Part shown: piece by piece, positions 1 to 20,378 of the stretch
Layout of the letters: each line of letters opens with the position of its first letter
How positions within the stretch are numbered: position 1 is the stretch's first letter
Assembly (NCBI GenBank): GCA_964035775.1
Contig: OZ038316.1
Span: 23,755,987-23,819,986 of the forward strand
DNA: 64,000 bases
Direction of reading: 5' to 3'
Source: Osedax frankpressi
Taxonomy: Eukaryota > Annelida > Polychaeta > Sabellida > Siboglinidae
Notes under the pieces: model-generated
Told to the model about the DNA's origin: nothing
Database searches by the model: none
Seen by the model: only the letters and a program-made list of their open reading frames with translations
Position numbers and translations under genes: made by a program

Positions 1-1213
1 CTTTAAGGTTAAAATTATAATTTACAGTTATTCATACATATTTATTATTATTCTAATAAAACTATTGATTATAATGGTATTATTTGTTCGCAAAGGTGTG
101 ATATAGCAAATTAGTTTACTGGTAGATTAAACATAATAACTTTTAAAAAATAATATCATAAAGAAATCTTAAATATACATGATTTTGAAATCAATTGTAT
201 TTAATTATCAATAATATATAGGTTTACATATGCATGTTCATTACTTCCCTTTACCCTATATAAATAAAATATAAAAAATATATATATATAAAATATATAT
301 ATATAAATATATACTAATAACTATAATGCGGTATTTAATGTGAGAAAATCTGGGAAAGGAATGTCTATTGTTCCAATTATGTTATTATGTTATTCCTCGT
401 ACTAATCTAATAGCTGCAGTATGAATTTCCCGTTAATCGCATAGGGTATATATGTCACTAATTTGTTTGTACAGATATGTTTCGTTTTATTTTCCTTTTT
501 ATAATAAGAATTAAAATGTTGGGCTATTGGCGTGCGTGAAGACTATGTGATATGCACCATACATGTACTGTGTGTTTTGTACGAACATACACACACATAC
601 ACAACATATAGACATGTTAACATATGTACTAACTCACGTACACAAAAATGTATACATACAACACACACACATATATATATATATATATAAACTACTGCAC
701 TAAAATAGTACGCGAACTATACGCGAACTTATTTCACTGTTTAAATTAGAGATTCTTTAACGACTTACAATGGAAAATGACTTAATTGATTCACAAATCG
801 TCTATTACCCATAACTACTTACTAACTGTAGGCAACACCTACTATACAGACTTATTAAATCCATTATCAGACTGATATTTAATTTAAAGACAATGAGATA
901 GTATCAATATTTAATTGTACTATATAATGTTCTTAAACAATACAAAATAGAATTAATAATAGATTTAGAAAATGCAACGAGTTTCTCTTTAATTTTCGAA
1001 TACCCAAATTATCTTCTAAATTCTATGCTCCTTATATAATCCATCTTATTCATTATTAATTATTAATAGGATTTACAAATACGTCACTATTATACTTTTT
1101 ATTAAGTTTAATCTAGGCCAAATAATATATGTCTGTTTAAAGAGTTTAATAAGTTATTTTGATAACTTATTAATAATTATTTACAATTTAATTTTCTATT
1201 TAATTTTTAGTTA

Positions 1214-1525
1214 AGTGGTTTATTATGTGGCATGGTATGGTGAGGAATGTAATGGTATATTTTAGTGTAGTGTATATTGTTGTGGCGTAGTATGGTGTTT
1301 ATTATAGTATAGCATAGCATAGTTTGGTGTGATGTAGCAGTGTGGTAGGATTCCATTGGCGTGGTGTGTTAATTGTGTACTATGGTATTGTGTAGTGGTA
1401 GAGTATATTGGATAGTGGTATATGGTAATGCGGTACGGTATGTTATAGGGAGGTGTGCGGTGTGTCATAGTGGTGTTTGGTGTGGTATGGTACGGTGTTG
1501 TAGTATATTGTTTGGTGTAGGGTAA
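1214..1525. repeat. G/T-rich degenerate repeat (TGGTA/GTGTGG)
   Basis: The plus strand is strongly G+T biased, with irregular recurrences of GGTATGGTG, GTGTGG and TAGTGTAGTG-like words. There is no constant period. The open frame on the minus strand across it is a by-product of the bias. Confidence 0.6.
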
Positions 1526-1747
1526 TTAATGTCTAATCCAGTAGCATTACCAAGTCGTAATATGACACTAAAGTCTAATGCACAATAATAATCTATCATA
1601 ATCTTATACTCATATAGTGACACTCTTGTAAATCATGTCTAACTCAACATGATGTCAATTTCATATAGAATCTATGTTGGGTTTAGTGGAGCCTATGTTA
1701 GTTATAAGCGCAAAGTCAGTATATTCTTTAAATAGAGAGAAAACTAG

Positions 1748-1757
<10 letters not shown>

Positions 1758-1814
<57 letters not shown>

Positions 1815-1816
1815 TA
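1758..1816. repeat. (CA)n(TA)n microsatellite
   Basis: An uninterrupted CA dinucleotide run passes directly into a TA run. It lies in gene-free DNA upstream of the troponin I promoter. Confidence 0.9.
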
Positions 1817-2689
1817 GTTGGCTTATTCAACAGTTTTAGTTGAAGCTACTCGGAGGTATTACGTAAAAAAAAATATAAAATAGAACATAAATACGATAAG
1901 AACGTATAAATACGAATTAATACATTGGAAATAATGAGATTTAAGGTGATTAAATATCATTATCTGTTTTTAAAATTTGTTGGATCAATGAACAGAACTC
2001 TTCATGAACACGATTCAATTCAGTTTATGATGCAATTCTGTAGCTACGATCTCTTTCAGTTTATGATGCAATGCAGTAGTTACGATTAGCAAGTTTCTCT
2101 CACTTGATAGCATATTCAGCTTATTAAGATGACAAGGGCGAGAATTTCTAGTTATCAATCTTTGTCACAGACGATTAGCTATAGCTCGTTTATAGCTCTT
2201 CTATATATAACAACGATCATCAGGATATAGACCATTGTGAGTCGGTACAAGAGTTGTGTAGACTATAAGTAGCTTTAGTTGTGGCCAGTGTAGATTCATG
2301 ACGTACTATCAACTATTGAAAGCGTGAAAGGTCATAAATACATCGAATTCAATTGCGCTGAATACTTCCAACTTATTCGTCCTATTTAACGTTGCATTGA
2401 TTACAAGTGCATTGGATGTCAACTATCGAGACAAGGCAGGTAATATGGTTTTTTGTAAGAGTGTAAGTGATTATTGAAGGCGATTTATATTAAATATATT
2501 GTGCGCGGCAGAGCTATAGATAGAATATATTTGTGAGTTTCAAGAGAAAATCCCGAGTCGAAAATAAACCCGAGTTACTTTATAAATGGGGTTAAATAAT
2601 TTTTTTTAATTAATTGTAATTTAATAGTTAGATATCGGATATGGAGTGGGGCATATAGGAAAAAACGGTTACCGTTTTGAAAAATTTAA

Positions 2690-2845
2690 CAAAAGATATT
2701 ATGAAGATTAGAAAGATACTTAGACGTTTAAAAGAGAATTAGAAGGTCATAAAAAGAATTAGAAGGTTAAAAGAGAATTTTAATATTAGAAAGAGAATTT
2801 CAAGGTTAGAAAAACAATTAGAAGGTTAAATAGAATTTGAAGGCG
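2690..2845. repeat. Purine-rich degenerate tandem repeat
   Basis: Units of about 20 bp resembling AGAAGGTTAAAAGAGAATT recur with point and length variation, leaving a purine-rich plus strand about 0.7 kb upstream of the troponin I promoter. No coding signal is seen. Confidence 0.55.
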
Positions 2846-3479
2846 ATAAGTTGTGAAATAAGAGGAAAGTGAAGATAACGTATTACTGCATGTATTTCGT
2901 AGTTCGAAGTGTATTTATATCAGCATATAGGCGACATTTATATGCAGATATAGGTACCATTATGCCATGAAGACATGATATATAAAGGTATGGCCAGTTA
3001 AGTATAATGTAGTTAAGCTATTGTAATGTAGTAAACAATATAATACGTAAGGATTTAATTCAACAGTAACGTTAACATCTTCATGTTCTGTATATGAAGG
3101 AGAATATGATATATTACAATGTTGCTATCTGATGTACTATATAATATATGTTATTATATTCGAAGTGTACTACTATATTATATTTGTAATATATCCGGAC
3201 ACGCATAGTAGTTTAATTCACTTCAGGCTATGTTACAATAAATACAATAATATATATATATATATTTATATATATTATAACGTAATACTTTATGCAATAG
3301 AAAGTATCATGCAATACACATGTTATCTTTGGATAATTTGCATTTCGAGTGAACTAATGGAGTTATTATGGGTTACTCTATTAGACTAAACTACGGATTC
3401 TCGTCGCTAGCATTCCTATCCAGGACGTGACCCACGCCTAGAACGCCGTACTCCGCCTCTCGTACAGCTTCCTAACTCC

Positions 3480-3548
3480 GGGTGTTTACTACTCGATCTA
3501 TAAATAGATCGGCGCGCGTAGTGCGGGCGTTGCACGCACGCACATGTG
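3480..3548 (+). promoter_or_regulatory. Troponin I core promoter: TATA box inside a MEF2 consensus
   Basis: A TATA box (TATAAATA, 3499-3506) sits inside CTATAAATAG (3498-3507), which fits the MEF2 consensus YTAWWWWTAR exactly. MEF2 sites of this form drive many muscle genes. The flanks extend this to a near-palindrome GATCTATAAATAGATC. The surrounding 3390-3660 is GC- and CpG-rich against AT-rich DNA. A start site about 30 bp downstream, near 3530, is inferred. CACATGTG at 3541-3548 contains E-box cores. The first exon ends at a consensus GTAAGT donor at 3662. Confidence 0.7.
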
Positions 3549-3659
3549 TTGCGCGCGAAATCGTACGCAGGCGCTCGGTTTGTTTCTCGGCATTCTAATT
3601 TCTAGTCGTCTCGACAACCGTCTGATCTTCCCGGTACCCATCCTTTAGAACATACCGAC

Positions 3660-3661
<2 letters not shown>
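3530..3661 (+). CDS. Troponin I exon 1: 5' UTR plus the AT of ATG
   Basis: The exon ends ...CCGACAT at a perfect GTAAGT donor. Only its last two bases are coding: the AT of the start codon, completed by the G of the microexon at 6295. Without splicing the frame would read ATG TAA, so translation of troponin I depends on removing this intron. The 5' end is inferred from the TATA box. Confidence 0.65.
3544..3648 (+). other. Upstream ORF in the troponin I leader (34 codons)
   Basis: ATG at 3544 opens 34 codons ending in TAG at 3646, all inside the inferred 5' UTR exon and 12 nt before the first two bases of the real start codon. If transcription starts near 3530, scanning ribosomes meet this ATG first; its context (CAC ATG T) is weak. 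The peptide resembles nothing I recognise. Confidence 0.35.
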
Positions 3662-11099
<7,438 letters not shown>

Positions 11100-11289
11100 A
11101 TATATTTGCTATACCCGTCACCCCTCTTTCTCTCCAATATATCGTTTCATTTCTACACCAAGTGTGCCTCAACCATTTCGGAAACCATAAGCAACCGACT
11201 GTATCCAATAAGAAATTGATGTCGGGCATACGTTCATCGTTCAACCACTTTCTTACTTATTGTTTGCCATGCTCTGAAAAATAACAATT

Positions 11290-11295
11290 AATAAA
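11290..11295 (+). terminator. Troponin I poly(A) signal
   Basis: The first canonical AATAAA after the stop codon, 190 nt downstream, in the sense strand. Confidence 0.6.
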
Positions 11296-11964
11296 TCTAA
11301 TTATGATTGTTATTATGACCCGAAACTAAATTTTTCGATATATTATAGAATATAATTGGTAGGTGTATACATTTATGCAATGATATGAAATAAACCAAAT
11401 AGTGTATAATATACTAAATACACTAATATAATTGCATAGTATTACTAAATATGATTGTATATTAAATTATATATGACCTACATTTTTTATATAAACCTCT
11501 CATTTTTCAAAATAAGATGAGTTGTTAGCAAAATTATACTAAAAATAGATATTTGATATGGAAAAATTGTATATATTCATATTCATATTCACTTGCAATA
11601 TAATATTTGTTATAATTTTTAAAAGAAATATTACACTAAAATTTATCTAAATTGAATAAGAAATAAACATATATAAAATGTATTCTATAATATATAAAAA
11701 TATAATATAATGAATATCAAAAATATAATGGTAGATTACATATACCACATATTACAGAAAATATACTGATATGGTCGATAACAAATTAAAATTATAAATA
11801 TCTGGCATATTGAATGATTACTTAGATTACTTAGACAAAATGTATTTTATAATATGTTATTATTCTCATTTGTTTTTTATTTAATATTTTATAATTATTG
11901 ATATTTTAGATATTTTTTTAATATGAAAATTTTAATTATATGCACTATATAATCTCTTACAATG

Positions 11965-12025
<61 letters not shown>

Positions 12026-12149
12026 TATATATATACGTTTACGTTTATGTATATACAAAATAACAAATATTCAACAAATTTAAATCAATAAATTATAAGA
12101 GTAAATTATAAATTATTGATGTAAATAAATATATGAATATACACTGAAA

Positions 12150-12354
12150 CGCATCAAAAGATGGATGCAATGGTATTTTATTAATATGGGAATAATCTAT
12201 ATGATACATATTCAGAACATTAACGAAGATATAATCTATATATGCCCAAATAGAATTGAAGATACTAGACATATTATTTTTGTGTGAAATTGTTCACACT
12301 TACATTTATGGAAAAGAGACTGCAATCATAAATACTTTGTCAAATGAATAGCAT
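12150..12354 (+). mobile_element. LINE relic, C-terminal region after reverse transcriptase
   Basis: One reading frame gives RIKRWMQWYFINMG, then ICPNRIEDTRHIIFV, a stop, and NCSHLHLWKRDC. The CPN..ED..HIIFV[C] pattern is the zinc-knuckle segment found after the reverse transcriptase in many jockey/CR1-like LINEs; the stop falls where the family usually has Cys. The element is decayed and its ends cannot be placed. AT-rich DNA to about 12.9 kb may be more of it. Confidence 0.45.
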
Positions 12355-13724
12355 GTCAATACATGTGACATTAAAGAAAAAACTAATGTCTAGACTGGAA
12401 ATATAGACAGATTTAATGAATCGAATTATAAATGATATAAACAGTTCACAAAAGAGCATGTTATAACTTTAAATACATCTAGTATATATAGGTACTATAG
12501 ATTTATCTATCCCAATGTAAGGCTGAAAACGCAGTTAAATTTATTTTAAGAATATCTAAGAAGAGACGATGTATGTCTATGCTAATAGTAAGGGTTGAGA
12601 AACTAAAAACAAGATATGATACATAAATAGACCTACTGAATCAAAGAAAAATAAAAGAGCAATATTTCTATTATAATTCATACGTAAACCTTTCATCCAC
12701 TATAATAGAGGATACTCAGTTCGAACATACAAGATACGTAAAGACTTTCGGTCTAAAGAATATCTAAAAGAAGTAAGTAAGACCGAGTCAAAATTGACGA
12801 TATATTATATAGAAGCAACTCACATTACAATCGACTAGAACTCAACCAAAGCCACATAGATTACCACATAGATACAATCTATCAAGGAATACGTATTATA
12901 TATATGTGAAGTAAAGGATATATACTACTATATTAGTTACAGTGTCAGACACAAAATAAACACATATGTTAGACTCAATTCAGGTCCTAATTAATTATCT
13001 ACTAGTTTATACTATAACACAAGTTCAATACAGTAATTGTGATTTTTTAATGAAATTTTATAAATTAGTACTTAAAGAATATATATTACTAATTAAAGAA
13101 TAGATAAAACCTAAACATAGGTGAAAATTAACTTTTATATTTTTTTATAATAAATAAATTGATATAATTTTTAATGTATGTTAAATAATAGAATATAATT
13201 ATTAATTTTAATTATTACATAAATTATGACTTATATTTATTTTTATAAGTATTTTGAATTGTGAAAAAAATTAATATTATCTATAAAAAAAGTGCCAATA
13301 TATTGTTTTATTTATAGAAAACAGAATATGTCACTCAAAACTCTCATTATTATCATCTATATTATAAGCGTAACAATAATACGGATTAAAAAACTCTACT
13401 CACTAATACAATAATAACAATATAATTATATTGATATTATAGTATTACATAATAAAATACCAAGACATATAAATGCATCTTTATATGTTTGTCTGTTAAT
13501 TTTATGATTCTACTTTTATAATATAAATTATAATATTATTACAATTATTTGTATCTGCAATAATATAACTTAATTTAATAAATATGATTCTAACCTATTT
13601 TTTTTATAATAATTGTACTTCGGTATGTAATTGAAGTTTTGACCTTTATAATTCTGCTTGTATAATAGTTCTTATCATTATATGAATACTCTTTCTGTTC
13701 TTTAATTGCCGATTACATAAGAAC

Positions 13725-13841
13725 ATGAATATAGCTGCCAGTAGGTTAAAAAGCAACGAGGTAGGTGAAACCGTTATTAAGATAAACGGAAACGAAGAGG
13801 ACTCCATATTCGGTGTTACAATTATAAGTTGTTTTAGTTAA
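13725..13841 (+). CDS. Unrecognised 38-aa ORF in a GC-richer patch
   Basis: ATG at 13725 opens 38 codons starting MNIAASRLKSNEVGET and containing INGNEEDSIFG. Composition is protein-like against AT-rich surroundings, but no partner exon, promoter or family resemblance is seen. It could be a stray exon, a relic, or chance. Confidence 0.2.
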   Translation: MNIAASRLKSNEVGETVIKINGNEEDSIFGVTIISCFS

Positions 13842-15589
13842 TTAATTAAATAATATCACTATAAACAATGCAATAGATACTACTTAATTGATTAAATATA
13901 GATAGAAATACAATTATAAAATGTATGAAATAAATATTATAATACGCAATATTTTATCCTAATATATTTATTAATATTTATATGTACATTATATATTTTG
14001 TAGACATAGTAGGAAATTACAAATATTAAAACATCTAATTTATTAGTTATTCAGATAAATATATTAGATGATCTTAAGTAATAACATATTTATAACGTGT
14101 ATGAATTATCACAAATAGTGCGCAATAAATATTTATTATTATTACAAATTATAGTAACAAATATAGTATAATCCTGCAATAAGTGAATTTTAATTTGCTA
14201 TTATTTATATTCGTGTTTGTTATTATTTGACAGTTCAGCAATAACTATCATATAAAGATGCTATTCTATAATGTGTAAGGTATTGTAAAGTATCGATAAA
14301 TCTATTGGATAAGAGTATGATGGAGTATTATGTTTGCTACACTATATAAACAAACATTAACTGACTAGTTTTTGTAAATGTATTACTATCTAAGGTAGTT
14401 ATTATCAAGTGTATTGTTCTATATAATATGTTAATTAGTTAAATTATATAACATACATTGTAGATATATAAATACATAATAGTTCCAACTCGCTATTTCG
14501 CAGTTATCTTTAATATATTTCCTTATTTCCTTATTTTCAGATTAAAATACTGTAGTATTGCTATTTGTATTTAAAAGTACCACTTTTAATGTGATCAATA
14601 TCAAATATAAGTATTTAAGAATAACATGTTAAGATATTTTTCCTTTGGATGTATTGTGTACATTTTATTATGACCAACATATAAGTATTCTATATTTGTA
14701 TTCACTAATAGACTATGGCATCGTTTTAATATGAATATATTCATATTACATATATTATATATATATTACATACATTTGTCTAGTGAAATATTATATATTA
14801 ATATATGTGTTAGAAATTTTAATATAAATATTTTATATAGATCTATATTATATAGCATCATATTTTGTCATAATATCTATATACTTATGGTAGTAACAAA
14901 TACTTGCTATAATTTCTGTAAAATATTATAAATCATTTTTATAATTAAATAGATAATATACATCAAATATGATTAATTGTATGGTTAAATATAAAATGAA
15001 TAAGTATATCTTTTAATAATTTTCGGTCTATATAATAGAAATACATACCTTAATATATACCAACTTAATATACCAACTTTAAAATATTAGGTAATAGTAG
15101 AATATGGTATAACTCACGATTACAATCTATCAACTTAACTTTTATAGTCGCAGTTATTTGATGAATGACAATATAACTTATTATCACTACAACTACTCTT
15201 TGACAGATAATCATTATTATTAAATCTCATATAACAAGCTATATGAGAAAGCTCTATGTCTAGCTAATATAATATGTTAAAATGATGTCGTCTGTATTAT
15301 TATATTTACATTAATAATAGAAATGCCGATATAAAGTTCCTTTTGACATCATATATAGATATATATTTAATTAAGATAAGCTATACAAATAATAGTATAA
15401 CATATCACTAATGTAAAGTATAATTTAAAATATATGTTTTCTATACAAATATAGAAAATATCACTATACAAAAATTAGGGTATAAGGCATCGACAATTAG
15501 TTTACAAACCATGTCCGTATATGATTACCCTAATTATAAAACCTATTATACCTTAAAAATATATCTCTTGTACACTCATTTTTTACGAT

Positions 15590-15745
15590 CTACCCCAACT
15601 ATGTACCCTAAATAAAAAATATTCGTGTACCCTATGTTAAACGTATTTATGTACCATAAATGAAGCATATTCTTGTACCCTAAATAAAATTATAGTATAC
15701 CCTATTACAAATATTTCTATGTACCTTAATTTATATTACCTTGTA
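15590..15745. repeat. Degenerate repeat with GTACCCTAAATAAA
   Basis: About five diverged copies of a roughly 35-bp unit containing GTACCCTA(A/T) and a following A/T-rich stretch. Confidence 0.5.
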
Positions 15746-15789
15746 CCCGGATAGATTAAAATATCCTATATAATAAAATGATAATCCAT

Positions 15790-15795
<6 letters not shown>

Positions 15796-15874
<79 letters not shown>

Positions 15875-15935
15875 ATGCGTGTGTATGTGTGTATGTATAT
15901 ATATGTATGTGTTTGTATGTTTGTGTGTGTGTGAA
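15796..15935. repeat. (TA)n(TG)n compound microsatellite
   Basis: A TA run broken once by ACATA, then GT-rich alternation. It accounts for the 83-residue open frame on the minus strand. Confidence 0.9.
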
Positions 15936-16718
15936 TATATGAATGAAGTTTATAGACAAATTTCTAATGAGAACCATGAAAAGATATAAGTGACTTATTT
16001 GAACCATACTTCCAAATACATATCAATGGTAAATGTATTGCTATATAAATAAACTCTACTATTAAAATATACGAAATCAATTAAATTTTCAATATTTTCA
16101 AATTTTCAAATTTTTGTTATGATAAAATATATTAAAATTAATATATAATTGATCATGGAACCAATATTTAAATAATTAAAATATACAATATCTAAAGATA
16201 AACATTAGCATGCAATTTATTAAAATAATATTATAGATAATAATGCATTACTATTTGTAATATATATTGCAAGAAACTAGATGATGTAAATAGTATACAA
16301 TAATAGTATACATAGTATGTCATTATTATAAATACAAAAGTAACATCACATATGTGTAGTGCAAATATAGTATATTTTCATTTTATTGTAAAACACAAAA
16401 ACTATGATGATGTGGATTGTTTCCTGTGATCTCACTATTTTGTCTAGAAATAATTATTTTATTGACTTTTTTAAAATACATATCATTTAAATTTATGAAT
16501 TATAATATTCTTGAACATGACACTATTATATAATTAAAGACTTTGGGAAATAAATTATTTAAATATTGCGAGATTTGCATTAATTCTAAAATAAACTTAT
16601 ATAAATTAAAATATAATCTGATTTTATTTAAAATTAAAATTAAAATTAAAACTAAATTTAATTATTTAATTTTCATGTATAATAAGATTGAATACAAAGT
16701 TTATACCAATAATTAGAC

Positions 16719-16768
<50 letters not shown>

Positions 16769-17607
16769 TATACTAACTATCATATAATACTATTTATGCA
16801 TTTATAATTACATTGTACAATTATGTTCATTATATTATAGAATGTCTAATTATTTATATTAGATATATGCTGAAAAATAATTTGTAAAATATAAAAATAT
16901 AGAAACTTATCTGCATATAACAAATAAATTGTTAAATGCGTAAACAAATTCATACGTGATGCAATCGCAACGCGTGATTTACAATAGCACGCCTAAGGTA
17001 TCTATGGTGATTTTAATATATATTTATACATAAATTAAAACTTGTCCATTACATATCATAAGTATATTAACAACATTTGAAATTTACACATATCCAAGTA
17101 AAATAAATATAAAAAAATAATAAGATTTATCATATCATTATTGGCATAAATTTTTTATTCAATCTTGATATTATACATGACAATTATATAATTAAATTAA
17201 GTTTTAATTTTAATTTTAATTATATATGCTATATATATATTTTGTTTTATATAAATTAAATATGAGAAAAATGTATATATTTTTAATTAAGTTTAAATAT
17301 ATAATTAATAAGTAACTAAGTTTAAATATTTATTATATGTATACAAGATCAACATTGTTGTAGATTTGTTATATTTATCAATTCATAATTAAAATATATT
17401 CAATTTATACTTGTATTATATTACCACTATGTTAAATTTGAGTCCTGGTACTATTTAGAAAACATATATTCATTAACATTCATTAACATTCATTAATAGT
17501 ATAGATTATGAAGTGTATATAAGTATTGATGGCTTTAACCAGCTTTGCTGCCGCTACGATATTCTTTTGCACTATGTTGAACTGTACAACTTACGAAGAT
17601 CACGGTT

Positions 17608-18063
17608 TGTAGTGTACCCTGTACCCTGTACAGTGTACAGTGTACAGTGTACACTGTATACTGTACCCTGTATATTGTACACTGTACCCTGTATACTGTA
17701 CACTGTACACTGTACCCTGTACCCTGTACCCTGTACCCTGTACACTGTATACTGTACCCTGTACACTGTACACTATATACTGTACCCTGTACATTGTACA
17801 CTGTACACTGTACACTGTACCCTGTATACTGTACAGTGTATACTGTATACTGTACACTGTATACTGTACAGTGTACACTGTACCCTGTACCATGTACACC
17901 GTACACTGTACACTGTACAATATACAGTGTACCCTGTACCCTGTACACTGTATACTATATAGTGTACTATATAGTGTACAGCTGAGTATCCTATACACTG
18001 TACACTGTACAGTGTACACTGTACACTGTACCCTGAGTACCCTGTACAGTATACAGGGTACTC
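17608..18063. repeat. GTAC palindromic minisatellite, array A
   Basis: A tandem of about 10-bp words such as CTGTACACTG and TGTACCC, each nearly its own reverse complement. The unit lacks stop codons in most frames, so long Tyr/Val/Cys open frames appear on both strands; they are not genes. The last copy forms the hairpin GAGTACCCTGTA-n5-TACAGGGTACTC. The same family recurs at 20366-20428 and 60665-62095. Confidence 0.95.
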
Positions 18064-18231
18064 AGCTTGATTACTGTTGAAAGCTGATAAATCAGGATGT
18101 TCGGGTTTGAGATTTTTATAAATGATTAATATCTTATATAATAGTGTTAAAGGTTTTTATGTTATAATATTGTATAATCTATTATAGATAATACATTCAT
18201 ATCTATATATTTATATAGTAATGTTAAAGAG
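18036..18231 (+). repeat. Left arm of an inverted duplication
   Basis: This segment, containing GATTACTGTTGAAAGCTGA and CAGGATGTTCGGGTTTGAG, recurs in reverse complement at 20200-20378 with few differences. Both arms start in the GTAC minisatellite and run toward the cysteine-rich gene copies, so the inner boundary is the 5' side of each copy. Confidence 0.85.
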
Positions 18232-18840
18232 TCTAATTGTGCTACCTGCTCCTCTACAACTCGATATTTTACCTGTTCTACTGGATACCGCCTGGCAACC
18301 GCCTTATAACAGCATCCGGAACTTGTATTGGTTCGCGTTATACAAATCATGCAAACGAATCCGAAAAGTGATAATTGATAAAAAACAATAACATTAACTA
18401 ATGTAAATAATGAATACTGAAACGATTGTTAAAATGTAGTCGAATACAATTTTTTATGAATCTATTAAAATAATATAACTTTAATTACAGCATGTACCGG
18501 TCAATGTTCGACATGTATTGCGTCTACTTCAAACGTGGAGACGTGTACCGCCAGTAACTATGGATATGTTGCGGATACTCTGCCACTTGTAACTCCGCAA
18601 CCGATTGTTCCGCTTGCGATACAAATTCAACCATTGTCTTTGGAACATGCCGAGGTAATAAGTTCCGCTATATAAAACAATCATGAATTTACTATTTTAT
18701 GAAGTTCAGTAAATATTCATTCGAATTCGCACATTTCAGCTTACAAAAGTGACAAATGTATCTACAACGGAACTAACGATATTGATGTTCCAATTGTTCT
18801 TATAGTTTTACTGGCACTGTGGTCATTAAGACGTACTTGA
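18229..18840 (+). pseudogene. Cysteine-rich (furin-like repeat) surface protein, plus-strand copy
   Basis: Three exon-like blocks: 18232-18330 (NCATCSSTTRYFTCSTGYR, later ASGTCI), 18491-18654 (CTGQCSTCIASTSNVETC, later CNSATDCSACD) and 18740-18840 (SDKCIYNG, then a tail with IVLIVLLALWSLRRT and TGA). CxxC spacing with TC..GY resembles furin-like (FU) repeats of secreted and surface proteins; the hydrophobic end suggests a GPI signal or membrane anchor. Splice sites are plausible (TAATTACAG, GTAATA, ACATTTCAG), but cysteine-rich reading switches frame inside both the first and second blocks, and TAA interrupts the first. So this copy is decayed, or the assembly has indel errors. It is an inverted paralogue of 19282-20065. 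Confidence 0.55.
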
Positions 18841-19281
18841 TAAATATGGAGTATATAATATTTATTAGTATATGATATATTTGAATAGAAGATTAGTTGA
18901 TAATATATAATATATAAATACGTCACTGTATTATTTAGAAATATTTATTTTATTATGAAAAAATGCGTAACGAGAATAACGAGAATTTGAAGTATTTATT
19001 ATTATAAATTAAATTAAATACCATTAGAAATTTACTTTCGTAATTAATGTACTTACTTATTAAAATTATTATATACTTTATCATCGTTCTAATTCTGTAT
19101 ACATTTAGATTATATTATATATATAAAATATTATTTATATGTTATATGACGCATTCGAGCCGATTAAATAAATTAAATTAAATTAAAAACCTATTGAGGA
19201 AAATTTAATATATGTATTTTAATAATTTAATACTTAGTATTTTAATAATTATAATTTTTTATAATTTAGTGTTTTTCCATG

Positions 19282-20065
19282 TTACAGTGCCAGTAAAACT
19301 ATAAGAACAATTGGAATAGTAATATTGTTAGCTCCATTGTTGTAATTACATTTGTCACCTATACAACATTCTCCACAAACCTGCGATATTAATGTAAATG
19401 TAAATTATATATAGGCAAATATATTCTATATGATTATAATGTATATATCCTAGGAATACATTTATGTAAATTAATGTATATAAGTTATATTAATATTTAA
19501 TATATTTTAACAACAAACATCCGGGGTAGTTCCTTGACATCGAGTATTCTTAGCGACCTTACAATCAACTTCTCCGGTGGCAGAGCAACCTCTCCAATAT
19601 GTAGTCACACCGCCAGACCTACTACGAGTATACCAGCAGGCATTGTTACTTCCGCAAGTAATTTCAGAGTAGTTTACTTTGCTAGCATCTAGTCCAGATG
19701 CGTTCTTATCGCCGTAACTGTATTTAAAAAATTAATATTGTTATTAAATAAAATTTGTTGTAAAAAATATCAGATACAATTAAAAGACATATTATTATAT
19801 ACATGATAATAAACTTACTTACATCCCCATATTATTATATAAATTATAAACTAACCGATACATGCGTTAGATCCAGTTGCACCAGCTGAGTTAATCTTAT
19901 ACCCAGTTATCGTTGTTGTACCGGGATCGCATACCGTACACTGGAAAATATATCTCTAACAAGTGAAATCAGCTTGCAAATTATATCCATCTAAACATTC
20001 ATAGTATTTAGTAGTAGTAGTAGTAGTAGTCAACCAGGTACAGTATTCGCAGTTTGAATTACAAG
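19282..20065 (-). pseudogene. Cysteine-rich / Ly6-like surface protein, minus-strand copy
   Basis: The last two exons join cleanly in phase 0. 19519-19717 gives ITCGSNNACWY, YWRGCSATGEVDCK and RCQGTTPD; 19282-19380 gives VCGECCIGDKCNYNNG, then IPIVLIVLLAL and TAA. The end CC..DKCN is the hallmark of Ly6/uPAR three-finger domains, and the hydrophobic tail fits GPI anchoring. The upstream block 19856-20065 has CNSNCEYCTW, a (Thr)7 run, YECLDGYN and CTVCDPG (furin-like), but contains an in-frame TAG, and its GTTAGT donor is phase 1 while the next exon needs phase 2. The tail is nearly identical to the plus-strand copy (30 identical bases over IVLIVLLAL). No signal-peptide exon was found. Broken, or misassembled. 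Confidence 0.55.
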
Positions 20066-20199
20066 CTATACGAACATAATACATTATTGATATTATGTTG
20101 TATTTCATTTATTATGATAGAGTATAATATAAAAGAGTTTAAGATTATAATAAAGAAAAATTATTTAAAAAATTAATTCTAATAAAGGTTATAATATAA

Positions 20200-20378
20200 A
20201 ACTCTTTAACATTACTATATAAATATATAGATATGAATGTAGTATCTATAATAGATTATATTAAATTATAACATATAAATCTTTAACACTATTATATAAG
20301 ATATTAATCATTTATAAAAATCTCAAACCCGAACATCCTGATTTATTTTTAACAGTAATCCAGCTGAGTACCCTGTAC
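20200..20378 (-). repeat. Right arm of the inverted duplication
   Basis: Reverse complement of the left arm at 18036-18231, including the CAGGATGTTCGGGTTTGAG word and the junction GGGTACTCAGCT with the GTAC minisatellite. Confidence 0.85.

Noticed and set aside
17513-18080. Long open frames rich in Tyr, Val, Cys and Leu on both strands
   Set aside because: They run through the GTAC minisatellite in several frames at once; the pattern follows the repeat unit, not codon use.
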